64,000 nt of DNA. It comes from CAVZTA01 sp963778025. GTDB taxonomy: Bacteria; Chloroflexota; Limnocylindria; Limnocylindrales; CSP1-4. Every line of letters begins with the position of its first letter. The first letter of the stretch is position 1. The position numbers and the translations under genes were made by a program. The DNA lies in the NCBI GenBank assembly GCA_963778025.1, contig CAVZTA010000008.1, positions 180,957 to 244,956 of the forward strand. Reading direction: 5' to 3'. Below the pieces are notes generated by a model that searched no databases, had not been told where the DNA came from, and saw nothing but the letters and a program-made list of their open reading frames with translations. Shown one piece after another: positions 51,306 through 62,112 of this stretch.

Positions 51306-52526
51306 TCAGGTTCCCGGGATGGCCGGCAGCGGGCCGGCGTCCATCGCGAACGGGTCCTGGCCCAGCGGGTCGGCGGCCAGCGCGGCGCCCGCGCTGCGCA
51401 TCCGCTCGATGACGGGCGGCACGATCCGGACCGCCTCGGCGATCTCCTCCGCGGTCGTGGTGCGGCCGAGGCTCAGGCGCAGCGCACCCCGCGCCTCCTC
51501 GTCGGGATAGCCCATCGCGCTCAGCACGTGACTGACCTCCGCGGAGCCGGTGGTACATGCCGAGCCGACGCTGGACGCGACCCCCTCGAGGTCGAGTGCG
51601 AGGGCGATGGCGCTGCCATCGGCGTCACGGACGACGACCGACAGCAGGCCCGGCAGCCGCTCCGTGGGATGGCCGGTCAGCTCCACGCCATCGACCGCCA
51701 GCATCGCGCGCTGGAGCTTCTCGCGCAGAGACCGGAGCCGCGTGATCGTCGCGGGGCGCTCCGCGCAGGTCAGGTCGTACGCGACCGAGAGGCCGACCGC
51801 CCCGGCCACGTCCTCCGTCCCGGCCCGGCGATGGCGCTCCTGGCTGCCGCCGTGCTGCTGCGCGAGGAGATGCGTCCCCTTGCGGATCCACAGGGCGCCG
51901 ACGCCCTTGGGCCCCTCGAACTTGTGGGCCGCGATCGCGACCAGGTCCGCACCCAGCGCCTCGACATCGAGCTCGACATACGGCGCCGCCTGGACGGCGT
52001 CGACGTGGAGAAGCACGCCCTTGCGCGTCGCGACCCGCTTCGCGATCTCCGCGACGGGCTGGATCGTCCCGACCTCGTTGTTGCCGAGCATGATCGAGAC
52101 GAGGATCGTGCGATCCGTGAGCGCCCGCTCCACGTCGTCGGGGTCGACACGGCCGTAGCGGTCGACCGGCAGCTCGATGATCTCGAAGCCGAACTTCTCG
52201 AGGTAGCGGAGCGCGTGGCCGACCGCGTGGTGCTCGATCGAGCTGGTGATGATGCGGTGACCGCGCGCCTTGCCGGCCCAGGCGGCGCCCTTGAGCGCGA
52301 GGTTGTTGGCCTCGGTGCCACCCGACGTGAACACGAGCTCGCGCGGATCCGCGTGCAGGCGCGCCGCCAGACGCTCGTGTGCCTCGTCGAGCGCGGCGCG
52401 TGCCGTCCGCCCGTACGCGTGCGCCGACGACGGGTTCCCGAAATGCTCCGTCAGGTACGGCAGCATCGCGTCGACGACCTCGCGACGGAGCGGGGTCGTC
52501 GCCGCATGATCGAGGTAGATCGGCAT
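51306..52526 (-). CDS. Cysteine desulfurase (IscS/NifS type)
   Basis: 406 residues. PLP enzyme releasing sulfur from cysteine for FeS clusters and tRNA thiolation. The start IYLDHAATTPLRREVVDAMLPYLTEHFGNPSS is the family opening. PLP site: SIEHHAVGHAL, HVDAVQAAPYVELDV and the Schiff-base Lys in DLVAIAAHKFEGPKGVGALWI. The catalytic Cys loop GSACTTGSAEVSHVLSAMG and C-terminal GALRLSLGRTTTAEEI place it in the IscS group. It lies upstream of mnmA on the same strand, which fits a sulfur-supply role. Confidence 0.95.
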   Translation of the reverse strand: MPIYLDHAATTPLRREVVDAMLPYLTEHFGNPSSAHAYGRTARAALDEAHERLAARLHADPRELVFTSGGTEANNLALKGAAWAGKARGHRIITSSIEHHAVGHALRYLEKFGFEIIELPVDRYGRVDPDDVERALTDRTILVSIMLGNNEVGTIQPVAEIAKRVATRKGVLLHVDAVQAAPYVELDVEALGADLVAIAAHKFEGPKGVGALWIRKGTHLLAQQHGGSQERHRRAGTEDVAGAVGLSVAYDLTCAERPATITRLRSLREKLQRAMLAVDGVELTGHPTERLPGLLSVVVRDADGSAIALALDLEGVASSVGSACTTGSAEVSHVLSAMGYPDEEARGALRLSLGRTTTAEEIAEAVRIVPPVIERMRSAGAALAADPLGQDPFAMDAGPLPAIPGT

Positions 52527-52586
52527 CGGCGGCGATCCTACCCCCGCGCCGGCCGGATCGCGTGCGGCGGGAGTACCGTCGGGCCG

Positions 52587-53501
52587 ATGACGACCTTCGA
52601 GATCGTGCCTCGCGGACCGTTCGACCTGGCCTCCGCGCAGGACTTCGCGGGCGGGTTCACGCCGGGCATCGGTGGAGGCGGCGTCGAGGGCACGTCGATC
52701 GTCATGGCGTTCCCGGTCGAGGCGCCGGGATGGTCCTCCAGCGCGGCGGTGGAGGTCCACCAGCGGGAGGACGGGGTCGTCGTCGGGCGGACGGACGCAC
52801 CGCCCGAGCTTGTCGAGGCGGTGCGGCGCCAGGCTGCCCGGTCGCTGTCACTGGACCACGACGGGTCGGGCTGGCCGGCCGTCGGCGAGCGGGATCCGGT
52901 CATCGGCGAGCTCCAGCGGACCTACCGGATGCTCCGGCCGGTGTGCTTCTACTCGGCGTACGAGGCGGCGACGTCGTTCGTGATGGGCCAGCGGATCGCG
53001 ATGCGCCAGCTCGCGCGGGTGAAGGAACGCCTGCGCGAGAGCGCGGGCGATCGGCCGACCGTCGACGGGCAGGCGTACGCCGCGTTCCCGCGGCCCGAGG
53101 TGCTGCTGGAGCAGCGATCGATCCAGGGCATCAACGACGAGAAGGTGCGCCGGGTCCACGAGCTGGCCCGCGCCGCGCTCGACGGCCGCCTGGATACCGA
53201 GGCGCTCCGCGGGCTTCCGACCGACGAGGCACTCGCGAAGCTCCGCGAGCTGCCCGGCGTCGGCCCGTTCAGCGCCGAGGCGGTGCTGCTGCGCGGCTGC
53301 GGGATCGTCGACGCCATCCCGACGACCGAGAGCGCGTCGCGCGAGGCCATCGCGTCGCTCTACGGTGTCGACGCCGGGGATGACGAGGCCAGCGCGGCGA
53401 TCACGGAGCGCTGGCGCCCCTATCGGATGTGGGCGACGGTCCTGGTGCGCATGGGCTGGAGCCGCCAGGCCGGCAAGGTGAGCTACCGCCCGAAGAGCTG
53501 A
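52587..53501 (+). CDS. DNA-3-methyladenine glycosylase-like (AlkA/HhH-GPD) protein
   Basis: 304 residues. An N-terminal mixed domain of ~100 residues precedes the HhH-GPD core: VCFYSAYEAATSFVMGQRIAMRQLARVKERL, then QGINDEKVRRVHELARAALDGRLD. The helix-hairpin-helix is LRELPGVGPFSAEAVLLRG near residue 225. At the catalytic position the sequence is VDAIPTTESASREAI, with Glu where the family has Asp. The YRMWATVLVRMGW block follows. It should flip and excise alkylated bases. ATG at 52587 gives full length. It is divergent from the desulfurase gene, with 60 bases between the starts. Confidence 0.85.
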   Translation: MTTFEIVPRGPFDLASAQDFAGGFTPGIGGGGVEGTSIVMAFPVEAPGWSSSAAVEVHQREDGVVVGRTDAPPELVEAVRRQAARSLSLDHDGSGWPAVGERDPVIGELQRTYRMLRPVCFYSAYEAATSFVMGQRIAMRQLARVKERLRESAGDRPTVDGQAYAAFPRPEVLLEQRSIQGINDEKVRRVHELARAALDGRLDTEALRGLPTDEALAKLRELPGVGPFSAEAVLLRGCGIVDAIPTTESASREAIASLYGVDAGDDEASAAITERWRPYRMWATVLVRMGWSRQAGKVSYRPKS

Positions 53502-53546
53502 GCGCCGACCCGGTGGGCCGGCGCTCGTGCCACCGTCCGGACCGCG

Positions 53547-54858
53547 TCAGGGAGCGAGTCGCTGCCAGGCGTAGCTGTCGGATGGGGTCCACTCGATGAC
53601 GCGGCCGTCGCCGCCAGCCTCGACGTCGACGAGCCGGGCCTCCCGGGATCCCTCGTCGATGACGAGGATCGTCCGGCCATCCGGTGAGAACCTCCCGGAG
53701 AGGTAGGACCCGTTGACGATCCGGTACCGCGGGCCGACCTCCATCGCCGGACGCGACCCGTCGAGCGGTTCAAGCCAGATCGAGTTCCATGTCCCGTCGT
53801 AGACGCTGAACATGAGCGAGCGGCTGTCCGGCGACCAGCTGGCGAACGCCTCATTCCGGGTCGCTCCGGGATCCAGCGCCCGGTCATCGCCAGTGGTGAG
53901 ATCGACGACACGGATGGCGTCCAGCTGGGTCACGGGATCCCAACGGGTGTACGTGACAAAGCGGCCATCCGGCGAACCCTGCGGCAGCTGATAGGAGCCG
54001 TCGATCGGACCATCGGTCTGCGTGAGCGGTCGGAGCCCAGACCCATCGGCGTGCACGGCGAAGACGCCGGCGCGCAGCCCGTCAGGCGTGCTCGTCCGGC
54101 CGCGGAACACGACCTCCGCGCCGTTCGGCCCCAGGAAGTTCGGCCACGACATCGTCATCTGGGGATCGCGCACGTCGAGCGGCCGCGTGCCCGCTGTCCC
54201 GACCAGGTCGATCGTGACGAGCTGCTTGCCCGACGGATGGGTCGCCGGTCTGGGCGACGATCATCGAGCTGTCGGCGGAGATGTCCCACATGTCCGGTGC
54301 GATGAGGCCGTCGGACGCCTGACGGGCGTTCGTCCCATCGGCGTCGGCGACGAAGAACGCGAGCCGCTCATCGTTGCCGCCTGGCGTCCCGGACACTCGA
54401 CGCAGCCAGACGAGGTGCGTCCCGTCGCGCGTGAAGTTGGCGGCGAAGTCATCGGTCGGCCCGCCGACCAGCAGGCGGGTGGAGCCGTCGATCGCGTCGC
54501 GGATCCGGATGTCGCCGTCCCCGAGCAGGATCGCGCCGTTGCGCGCGATGCCGAAGGGGGCCGGCAGGCGCCGCGGCCCGCCGGCGGCGAGGAGACCTGC
54601 CGCGATCAACGCGAGGATCACCAGCGCCACCCCAGCCACGGTGCGCCAGGGGATGGGAGGGCGGACGGGGACGCGCTCCGTCGCGATGAGACCCATGGGA
54701 AGCCACCTTTCGGGAAACGTCCAGCGCGGCCGCTGCCGGGTCCCGGCAGTGACGGTGAGGACGTCGTCGACGTAGTCAGGGGTACGGGGCGCCGCGATCT
54801 CGGTCAGGAGATCCGGCAGCTCGATGGGGAGTCGCCCGTAGCGGTCGAACGCGTTCAT
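53547..54858 (-). CDS. Membrane-anchored propeller protein, probable anti-sigma partner (frameshift near 54240)
   Basis: About 437 residues. A cytoplasmic N-terminus of ~60 residues (MNAFDRYGRLPIELPDLLTEIAAPRTPDYVDDVLT) is followed by one membrane helix (TVAGVALVILALIAAGLLAAGG). A periplasmic TolB/WD-like beta-propeller has repeats of the type FTRDGTHLVWLRRV, SPDGRFVTYTRWD, SPDSRSLMFSVYD and SPDGRTILVIDEG. The reading shifts near 54240. The start overlaps the sigma-factor stop (ATGA), so the pair is co-translated. This resembles ECF-linked anti-sigma proteins that sense outside signals. Confidence 0.8.
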
Positions 54859-55428
54859 GCGGTCTGCCCCCGCGAAAGCGCGGCGACCCCGGGTTCGGAT
54901 GCGCCGTCCAGTTCGGCCCGCATCGCCACCAGGGCTCGATGCAGGCGCGACTTCGCGGTCCCGACCGGGATCCCGAGCGCCGCCGCCACCTCTGGCAGCG
55001 GTTGGTCGAGGAAGTAATGGGCGACGACGACCGCTCGGTGACCCGGATCGAGCTGCGCGAGCGCGCGCTCGACCTGGTCGCGGTCGGCGATGGACAGGCC
55101 GGGATCGTCGATCGCGACCTCGGCAGTAGATGTCAGCTCGACCTCGATGATCCTGCGACGTCGACGTCGCAGGACCATGAGGCAGGAACGGATCGTGACC
55201 CGGTGGATCCAGGCGTCGAACCGCTCGGGGTCGCGCAACCCCGGGAGGTCCCGCCACGCATGGACCAACGCATCCTGGACCGCGTCGCGCGCGAGCTCCG
55301 GGTCCCGGAGGATCAGCCGGGCGGCCGCGTCCAGGCGCGCGATGCTCCCGCCGGACGAGCACGGCGAAGGCGTCATGATCGCCCTCCCCGGCCCGCTCGA
55401 CGAGAACCCGCTGATCCACGGTCGCCAC
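54855..55428 (-). CDS. ECF RNA polymerase sigma factor (frameshift near 55350)
   Basis: About 191 residues. From GTG at 55428: TVDQRVLVERAGEGDHDAFAVLVRR, then a shift near 55350 to ARLILRDPELARDAVQDALVHAWRDLPGLRDPERFDAWIHRVTIRSCL (sigma region 2). Region 4 is LDPGHRAVVVAHYFLDQPLPEVAAALGIPVGTAKSRLHRALVAM. It recruits polymerase to stress-type promoters. The stop overlaps the downstream propeller protein gene, its likely regulator. The alternative ORF starting at 55496 is rejected because its N-terminus is not sigma-like. Confidence 0.9.
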
Positions 55429-55533
55429 CCTCGTCGCGCGGCTCTCTCGACCGCGCTTCGAACAGTACGGTGCCGCCCGTCCCGGAACCGTTCCATGACC
55501 GCGGTGGCGCGGAAACGATCGTCGCAGAGCGGC

Positions 55534-56699
55534 TCAGACCGGCTCGGCGGGTCGGTGGATCTCCACCGCGACCTCCGAGTGGCGCTCGCGGGTGCCGGTC
55601 GGGTCGCGCCGGACCCACCACGACGACTCGAGCTTCACCGCGACCTTCGAGAACCAGTGCGTCGCGACGACGGCGGCGGCCATCGCGATCAGCACCGGCA
55701 CCAGCGCGAGATCGCGGAAGCCGACGATGCCCACGCCCCAGCCCACGATGATCCAGTGCGCGAAGTAGATGGCGATGACGCGGTCGCTCCAGCCGTAGAC
55801 CAGCCCCAGCCGGCGGTCGATGAACGGCACCCGCGTCACGACCTGGCACATCGCGAGCCAGACGAGGATCAGCCCGAAGATCGCCACCGCGAACGAGATC
55901 GGCATCCGCCAGTACGTGTACACATCGAACCCGGGCCGCTGCCACAGGATCAGGCCGAGGCCGACGACCAGGAGCGCGCTCCCGACGACCACCGCCCGAC
56001 GCCATAGCGCGGCCCGATCCGGCGTGACCGCCATCGCCCGCCCGAACACCGCGCCGCCCAGCGGGAACGCCAGCCACGGCACGACGGCGTAGTACACGTT
56101 CGGGGCCGAGCCCAGGACCGGCGTGAGCGGCGCATCGAGCAGCGGCGTCCCCGCGACGAACGTCCGCACCGGCGGCGCGATGAGCACGAGCGCGCCCGCG
56201 ATCCCGACCCACAGCCAGTTCGGCTCGACACGCGTGCGGAGCGCCGCGGCCGCGATCAGCGACAGCCCGATCATGTGATGGAGGTCGACCGTGGTCCCCA
56301 GCCACCACAGCGTGTACGGCTGGACCTCCGCGGCGGTGATGACCCCGCTGCTCAGGCCCAGGTACGCGGGGATCACGCCACGCAGCACGTTGAGCACGTA
56401 GCCAAGGACGAGCAGCCACAGTCCGCGCGCGGCCAGGGAGCCGAAGGGCTGGCGCGGCGCGGCGCCCAGCGAGGCGCCCATGAGGAACGCGAACACCGGC
56501 GCCGCGGTCGGCCCCGCCATGTAGGAGATCGCCTCGCCGACAGGCGTCGTCCAGGTCTCGGGGCGACCCCAGTGCCACAGCACGTGGACGAGGATCATGA
56601 AGAACACCGCGAGCCCCGCGGCGAGATCGAACGCGCGGACGCGCTCGCGGCGCTGCAGACCGGTGACCGCGTTGAGGGTCCCGTCCGCCGCGCCTGTGG

Positions 56700-56703
<4 letters not shown>
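55534..56703 (-). CDS. Acyltransferase-like multi-pass membrane protein (DUF1624/heparan N-acetyltransferase type)
   Basis: 389 residues with about ten membrane segments. It starts LQRRERVRAFDLAAGLAVFFMILVHVLWHW, the RxxxxDxxRGxxxxxMxxVH-type opening of this group. Further blocks: APVFAFLMGASLGAAPRQPF, LLVLGYVLNVLRGVIPAYL, DLHHMIGLSLIAAAAL, YAVVPWLAFPLGGAVFGRAM and the HW box IYFAHWIIVGWGVGIVGF. The acyl acceptor is unknown. Its ATG overlaps the typA stop (ATGA). The C-terminus ends cytoplasmic and charged. Confidence 0.8.
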
Positions 56704-58655
<1,952 letters not shown>

Positions 58656-58761
58656 GGCTAAGCGGGATCTTCCTGGCTGATGGGACGGCGAAGTGTCGCA
58701 CACGGTGGTCGGGGCGCCAACCGCCCGACTCGGCGTTCTAGGCCCCGATAGACTCCCCGGC

Positions 58762-59292
58762 ATGCCTGTCGCCGCCGCGATCTTCGCGTCGCAGCCCGCA
58801 TCCGCGCTGGCCGACGTGGATGGCGTGCCCGCGGCGCGTCACCTCGCCCGGCTCGCCCGGGACGCCGGGATCGAGACCGTGGTCGTCGTGTCGTTCGACC
58901 CGGACGGCGCGGTCGCCGCGATCATCGAGGACCTGGCGACCCTCGTCGAGCCGGCGCCACCGGAGCAGGGACCGGTCGCGCAACTGGCGAAGGGCGTCGA
59001 CGCTGCGGTGGCCGCCGACCCGGCTACCACGGGCGTCCTCCTGTGGCCGGCACGCGTCACCGATGCCACCGTCGAGACGTTGCGCGCACTCGTCGCGGCG
59101 CACGACGCGGATCCAACGCGGATCGACCGGCCGGGCGCGGACGACGGCACGGGCTTCCCCGCGCTCTTCCCGGTCCAGCACCGCCATGCCCTCGACGGCA
59201 TCGCCCCCGACCTGATGCCCGGCGACGTGCTGCTCGAGGTCGCGGATCGCGGCATCCCGATGCACTTCGTGGGCTCGCCCGACGGCGGTTGA
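58762..59292 (+). CDS. MobA-like nucleotidyltransferase fold protein
   Basis: 176 residues. The N-terminus MPVAAAIFASQPASALADVDGVPAARHLARLARDAGIETVVVV has the NTP-transferase opening, though the classical GG.S.RMG loop is replaced by a shorter FASQPASALAD. The middle (VLLWPARVTDATVETLRALVAAHDADPTRIDRP) and GTGFPALFPVQHRHALDGI fit the MobA/MocA family. It may transfer a nucleotide to molybdopterin or a similar cofactor, but no cofactor genes adjoin. ATG at 58762 is used. Its product could also be inactive given the altered loop. Confidence 0.7.
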   Translation: MPVAAAIFASQPASALADVDGVPAARHLARLARDAGIETVVVVSFDPDGAVAAIIEDLATLVEPAPPEQGPVAQLAKGVDAAVAADPATTGVLLWPARVTDATVETLRALVAAHDADPTRIDRPGADDGTGFPALFPVQHRHALDGIAPDLMPGDVLLEVADRGIPMHFVGSPDGG

Positions 59293-59365
59293 GCGAGGAC
59301 GCACGCCTATACTCCGGGCGCGGCGCGATGCCGCGGATCGAATCCGGGGGGTCGGACCGAGGGCG

Positions 59366-61147
59366 GTGACCGTCACGACTGGGGTGGACGGCAGCGACCG
59401 GGGCGGTGAGGATCGGGCACTCGAGATCCTCCAGGCCGTCACCTTCGCCGCGGAGCGGATCATGCGCCTGCCGGTCGACGAAGCGATCGACGACCTGCTC
59501 GCCCGACTCGGCCAGGCGACGGGCGCGACCCGGGTCGTCCTCACCCGGGCGCAGCGAGACGGCGACGACGCGCGCTCGCGCATGGACGTCCTCAGCCAGT
59601 GGACCGATACGGGGATCGCGCCACTGCGGCCGCCCGATGGCGGCTACCCGTACTTCCCGCGCTGGGAGCGCGAGCTGCGCGCCGGTCGGCTGGTCGTCGG
59701 TGACGTGGCGGCGTTCCCGGACGACGAGCGCGGCCCGCTCGAGGGCGACGCAGTGCGCTCGATCGTCGTCACGCCCGTGGTCGTCGACGGCGCCTGGTTC
59801 GGCCATCTCGGGCTGGACGACACGCGGCATGCCCGCACGTGGACCGAGGGCGAGACGGACGCGCTGCGGGCGGCGGCGGCGATGCTGGGCGCCGGCATCG
59901 CGCACGACCGAACGGAGGAGACGATGCGCCGCCGGACGGCGATCCTCGACGCCGTGGGGCTGGCGACTCCCCGCCTGCTCGGGGCGCGCCAGTGGCAGGA
60001 CGCGCTGCCGGACGTGCTGGGACTCCTCCTGGACGCGACCGGCTCGCGCAGCGCGTGGGCATACGGCCCGGCGGAGGATGGGGATCCGCGGGACGGGATC
60101 CTCCTCGCCGAACGGACTGCCGATGGTGCGCTCCCGGCCAACGACCCGGGTCGCGTCATCCGCACCGCGCCGGGCATCCTCGAGCGCCTGTCGGCCGGCG
60201 AAGTCCTCCAGAACGAGTTCGTCACCGAGGACCCGGAGTGGGAGGCCCACGCGCTCGCGGTCCTCGGCGTCCGCACCTGGGTGATGGCGCCGATCAATAC
60301 GACCGACGGGTCGTGGGGAGTGCTGGGCCTCGACTCGCTCGAGGACCGCGCGTGGACGGAGGGCGAGGTGGCGGCCCTCACGGTGGCTGCCGAGACCCTC
60401 GCCGCGGCGGTCGTGAGGGAACGGGTCGACCGGACGCTCAAGATCGCCGAGGAGCAGGTCCGCCGGGCCGAGAAGATGGAGGCCGTCGGGCGGCTCGCGA
60501 GCGGCACGGCACACGACTTCAACAACCTGCTGACGGCCATCGTCGGCCACGCGTCGCTGCTGCACGACGCTGCGACCGATCCCGAGACGCTGGAGGACGT
60601 GCAGGCCATCCTGGATGCAGCCGGACGCGGCGCGGAGCTTGTGCGCGACCTGCTGGCGCTGAGCCGACGCCGCGCGGAGGACCTGCGGGTCGTCGATCTC
60701 GAGGTCCTCCTGCGACGCATCGTCCGGATGAGCCGCGGGCTCCTCCGCCGGGATGTCGACGTCGACCTCGTCATCGACCCGACGGCGACACGCGCCCGAG
60801 CCGACCCGTCACTGCTCGAGGACGCGCTCGTGAACCTCGTCGTCAACGCGAATGACGCGATGCCGGCTGGCGGCACCCTCACGCTGGCGACGGGCCCGGA
60901 CATCAACGACTCCTCGCTCGTCCTGCGCGTGACCGACACGGGCGACGGCATGGAGCCTGCGGTCCTGGACCGGATCTTCGAGCCGTTCTTCACCACCAAG
61001 GGTGAGGGCCAGGGCACCGGTCTTGGCCTGCCGACCGTGTACGCCGCGGTGACCCAGGCGGGCGGTCGCGTGGACGTGGCCTCGGAGCCCGGCCACGGGA
61101 CGACCTTCCTGCTACACCTGCCGCGCGCGAACGCGGAGGCCGCCTGA
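59366..61147 (+). CDS. Soluble two-GAF histidine kinase
   Basis: 593 residues with no membrane segment. First GAF about 20-165 (EAIDDLLARLGQATGATRVVLT...GDVAAFPDDERG), second about 185-345 (GVRTWVMAPINTTDGSWGVLGLDSLEDRAWTEGE). The HisKA box has the phosphorylated His in RLASGTAHDFNNLLTAIVGHA (His near 387). The HATPase has N-box LVNLVVNANDAMP, G1 DTGDGMEP, FEPFFTTK and G2 GTGLGLPTVY. This is a cytoplasmic sensor for a small ligand or redox. No response regulator is adjacent, so its partner is elsewhere. It starts GTG at 59366. Confidence 0.92.
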   Translation: MTVTTGVDGSDRGGEDRALEILQAVTFAAERIMRLPVDEAIDDLLARLGQATGATRVVLTRAQRDGDDARSRMDVLSQWTDTGIAPLRPPDGGYPYFPRWERELRAGRLVVGDVAAFPDDERGPLEGDAVRSIVVTPVVVDGAWFGHLGLDDTRHARTWTEGETDALRAAAAMLGAGIAHDRTEETMRRRTAILDAVGLATPRLLGARQWQDALPDVLGLLLDATGSRSAWAYGPAEDGDPRDGILLAERTADGALPANDPGRVIRTAPGILERLSAGEVLQNEFVTEDPEWEAHALAVLGVRTWVMAPINTTDGSWGVLGLDSLEDRAWTEGEVAALTVAAETLAAAVVRERVDRTLKIAEEQVRRAEKMEAVGRLASGTAHDFNNLLTAIVGHASLLHDAATDPETLEDVQAILDAAGRGAELVRDLLALSRRRAEDLRVVDLEVLLRRIVRMSRGLLRRDVDVDLVIDPTATRARADPSLLEDALVNLVVNANDAMPAGGTLTLATGPDINDSSLVLRVTDTGDGMEPAVLDRIFEPFFTTKGEGQGTGLGLPTVYAAVTQAGGRVDVASEPGHGTTFLLHLPRANAEAA

Positions 61148-61153
61148 CCCTCG

Positions 61154-62101
61154 CTAGCGCCTCACCCCGACGGCCCTCGCGCTCGACAGGGCGCGAACCC
61201 GTTGGAACGGCACGGTGGCGATCGCGATGCCGCCGATGACGAGCGCGACGCCGAGCAACTGCGCACTCGACGGCGCCTCGCCCAGGAGCACGCCGGCGAG
61301 GCCGACCGTGGTGACGGGCTGGATGAGCAGGATCATCGACGTCAGCACGGCCGGCAACCGCGGCAACGAGAACTGGATGAGCAGGTAGCCCGCGAACTGG
61401 CTGGTGAAGCCCAGCGCGAGCAGGTAGCCGTGGGCCGGCCAACTCGGCACCAGGTCCAGCGTCCCCACGAGTCCGCCGAAGGCGAGCGCGCACAGGGCGG
61501 TCGCGAGCGTGGCGAAGGCGACCGGCCCGGCCGCCCGACCGTCGTGGCTCGCCCGGCGGATGATGAGCAGGTAGCCCGAATACGCGACCGCGGTCATCAG
61601 GCCGATGGCGACGCCCAGCGGGGGGTTCTTCCCGTAGGCTCCCTGACCGACGACCCCCGAGATGAGCACGACGCCCAGCAGCATCACGGGCAGCGCGATG
61701 AGCACGTTGCGGCGCGGCCGCTCCCCGAAGAGCAGCCACGCGGCGAGGGCGACGATCACGACCTGGAGGTTGCCCAGGACCGTCCCGAGGCCCGCGCCCA
61801 CGTACTCGATCGCGTGATGCCAGGTCAGCAGGTCGACCGAGAAGAACACGCCGGCGACCAGCGCGAGCCCGATCGCACGCCGGGTCATCGGCCCGCCGCG
61901 ACGCCACTCCACGACCGCGACGGCGGCCAGGAACGGCAGCCCGTACAACGCGCGGAAGACGACGCCGGTCTCGGGCGACACGCCTGACCAGCGGTAGAAG
62001 ATCCCCGAGAACGCGATGCACAGCGCGCCGAGGAGCGCGCCCAGCCGCGGGTGCTCGGTCAGGGCGCGCACGACCGCGCCGCCGTCGGCGCGACCGGTCA
62101 C
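61154..62101 (-). CDS. EamA/DMT-superfamily transporter
   Basis: 315 residues, ten membrane segments in two EamA repeats. First repeat: LGALLGALCIAFSGIFYRWSGVSPETGVVFRALYGLPFLAAVAV, VGAGLGTVLGNLQVVIVALAAWLLFGERPRR. Second: LGVAIGLMTAVAYSGYLLIIRRAS, FTSQFAGYLLIQFSLPRLPAVLTSMILLIQPVTTVGLAGVLLGEAPSSAQLLGVALVIGG. Likely a metabolite or amino-acid exporter; the substrate is unknown. The start GTG at 62101 follows the aspS stop by eleven bases, so it may be cotranscribed with aspS. It converges with the kinase gene. Confidence 0.9.
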   Translation of the reverse strand: MTGRADGGAVVRALTEHPRLGALLGALCIAFSGIFYRWSGVSPETGVVFRALYGLPFLAAVAVVEWRRGGPMTRRAIGLALVAGVFFSVDLLTWHHAIEYVGAGLGTVLGNLQVVIVALAAWLLFGERPRRNVLIALPVMLLGVVLISGVVGQGAYGKNPPLGVAIGLMTAVAYSGYLLIIRRASHDGRAAGPVAFATLATALCALAFGGLVGTLDLVPSWPAHGYLLALGFTSQFAGYLLIQFSLPRLPAVLTSMILLIQPVTTVGLAGVLLGEAPSSAQLLGVALVIGGIAIATVPFQRVRALSSARAVGVRR

Positions 62102-62112
62102 GCGACGGTCGC

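Noticed and set aside
55430..55496. ATG at 55496 as start of the ECF sigma factor
   Set aside because: That frame's N-terminus is not sigma-like; the GTG at 55428 in the next frame gives the correct region 1.2/2 sequence.
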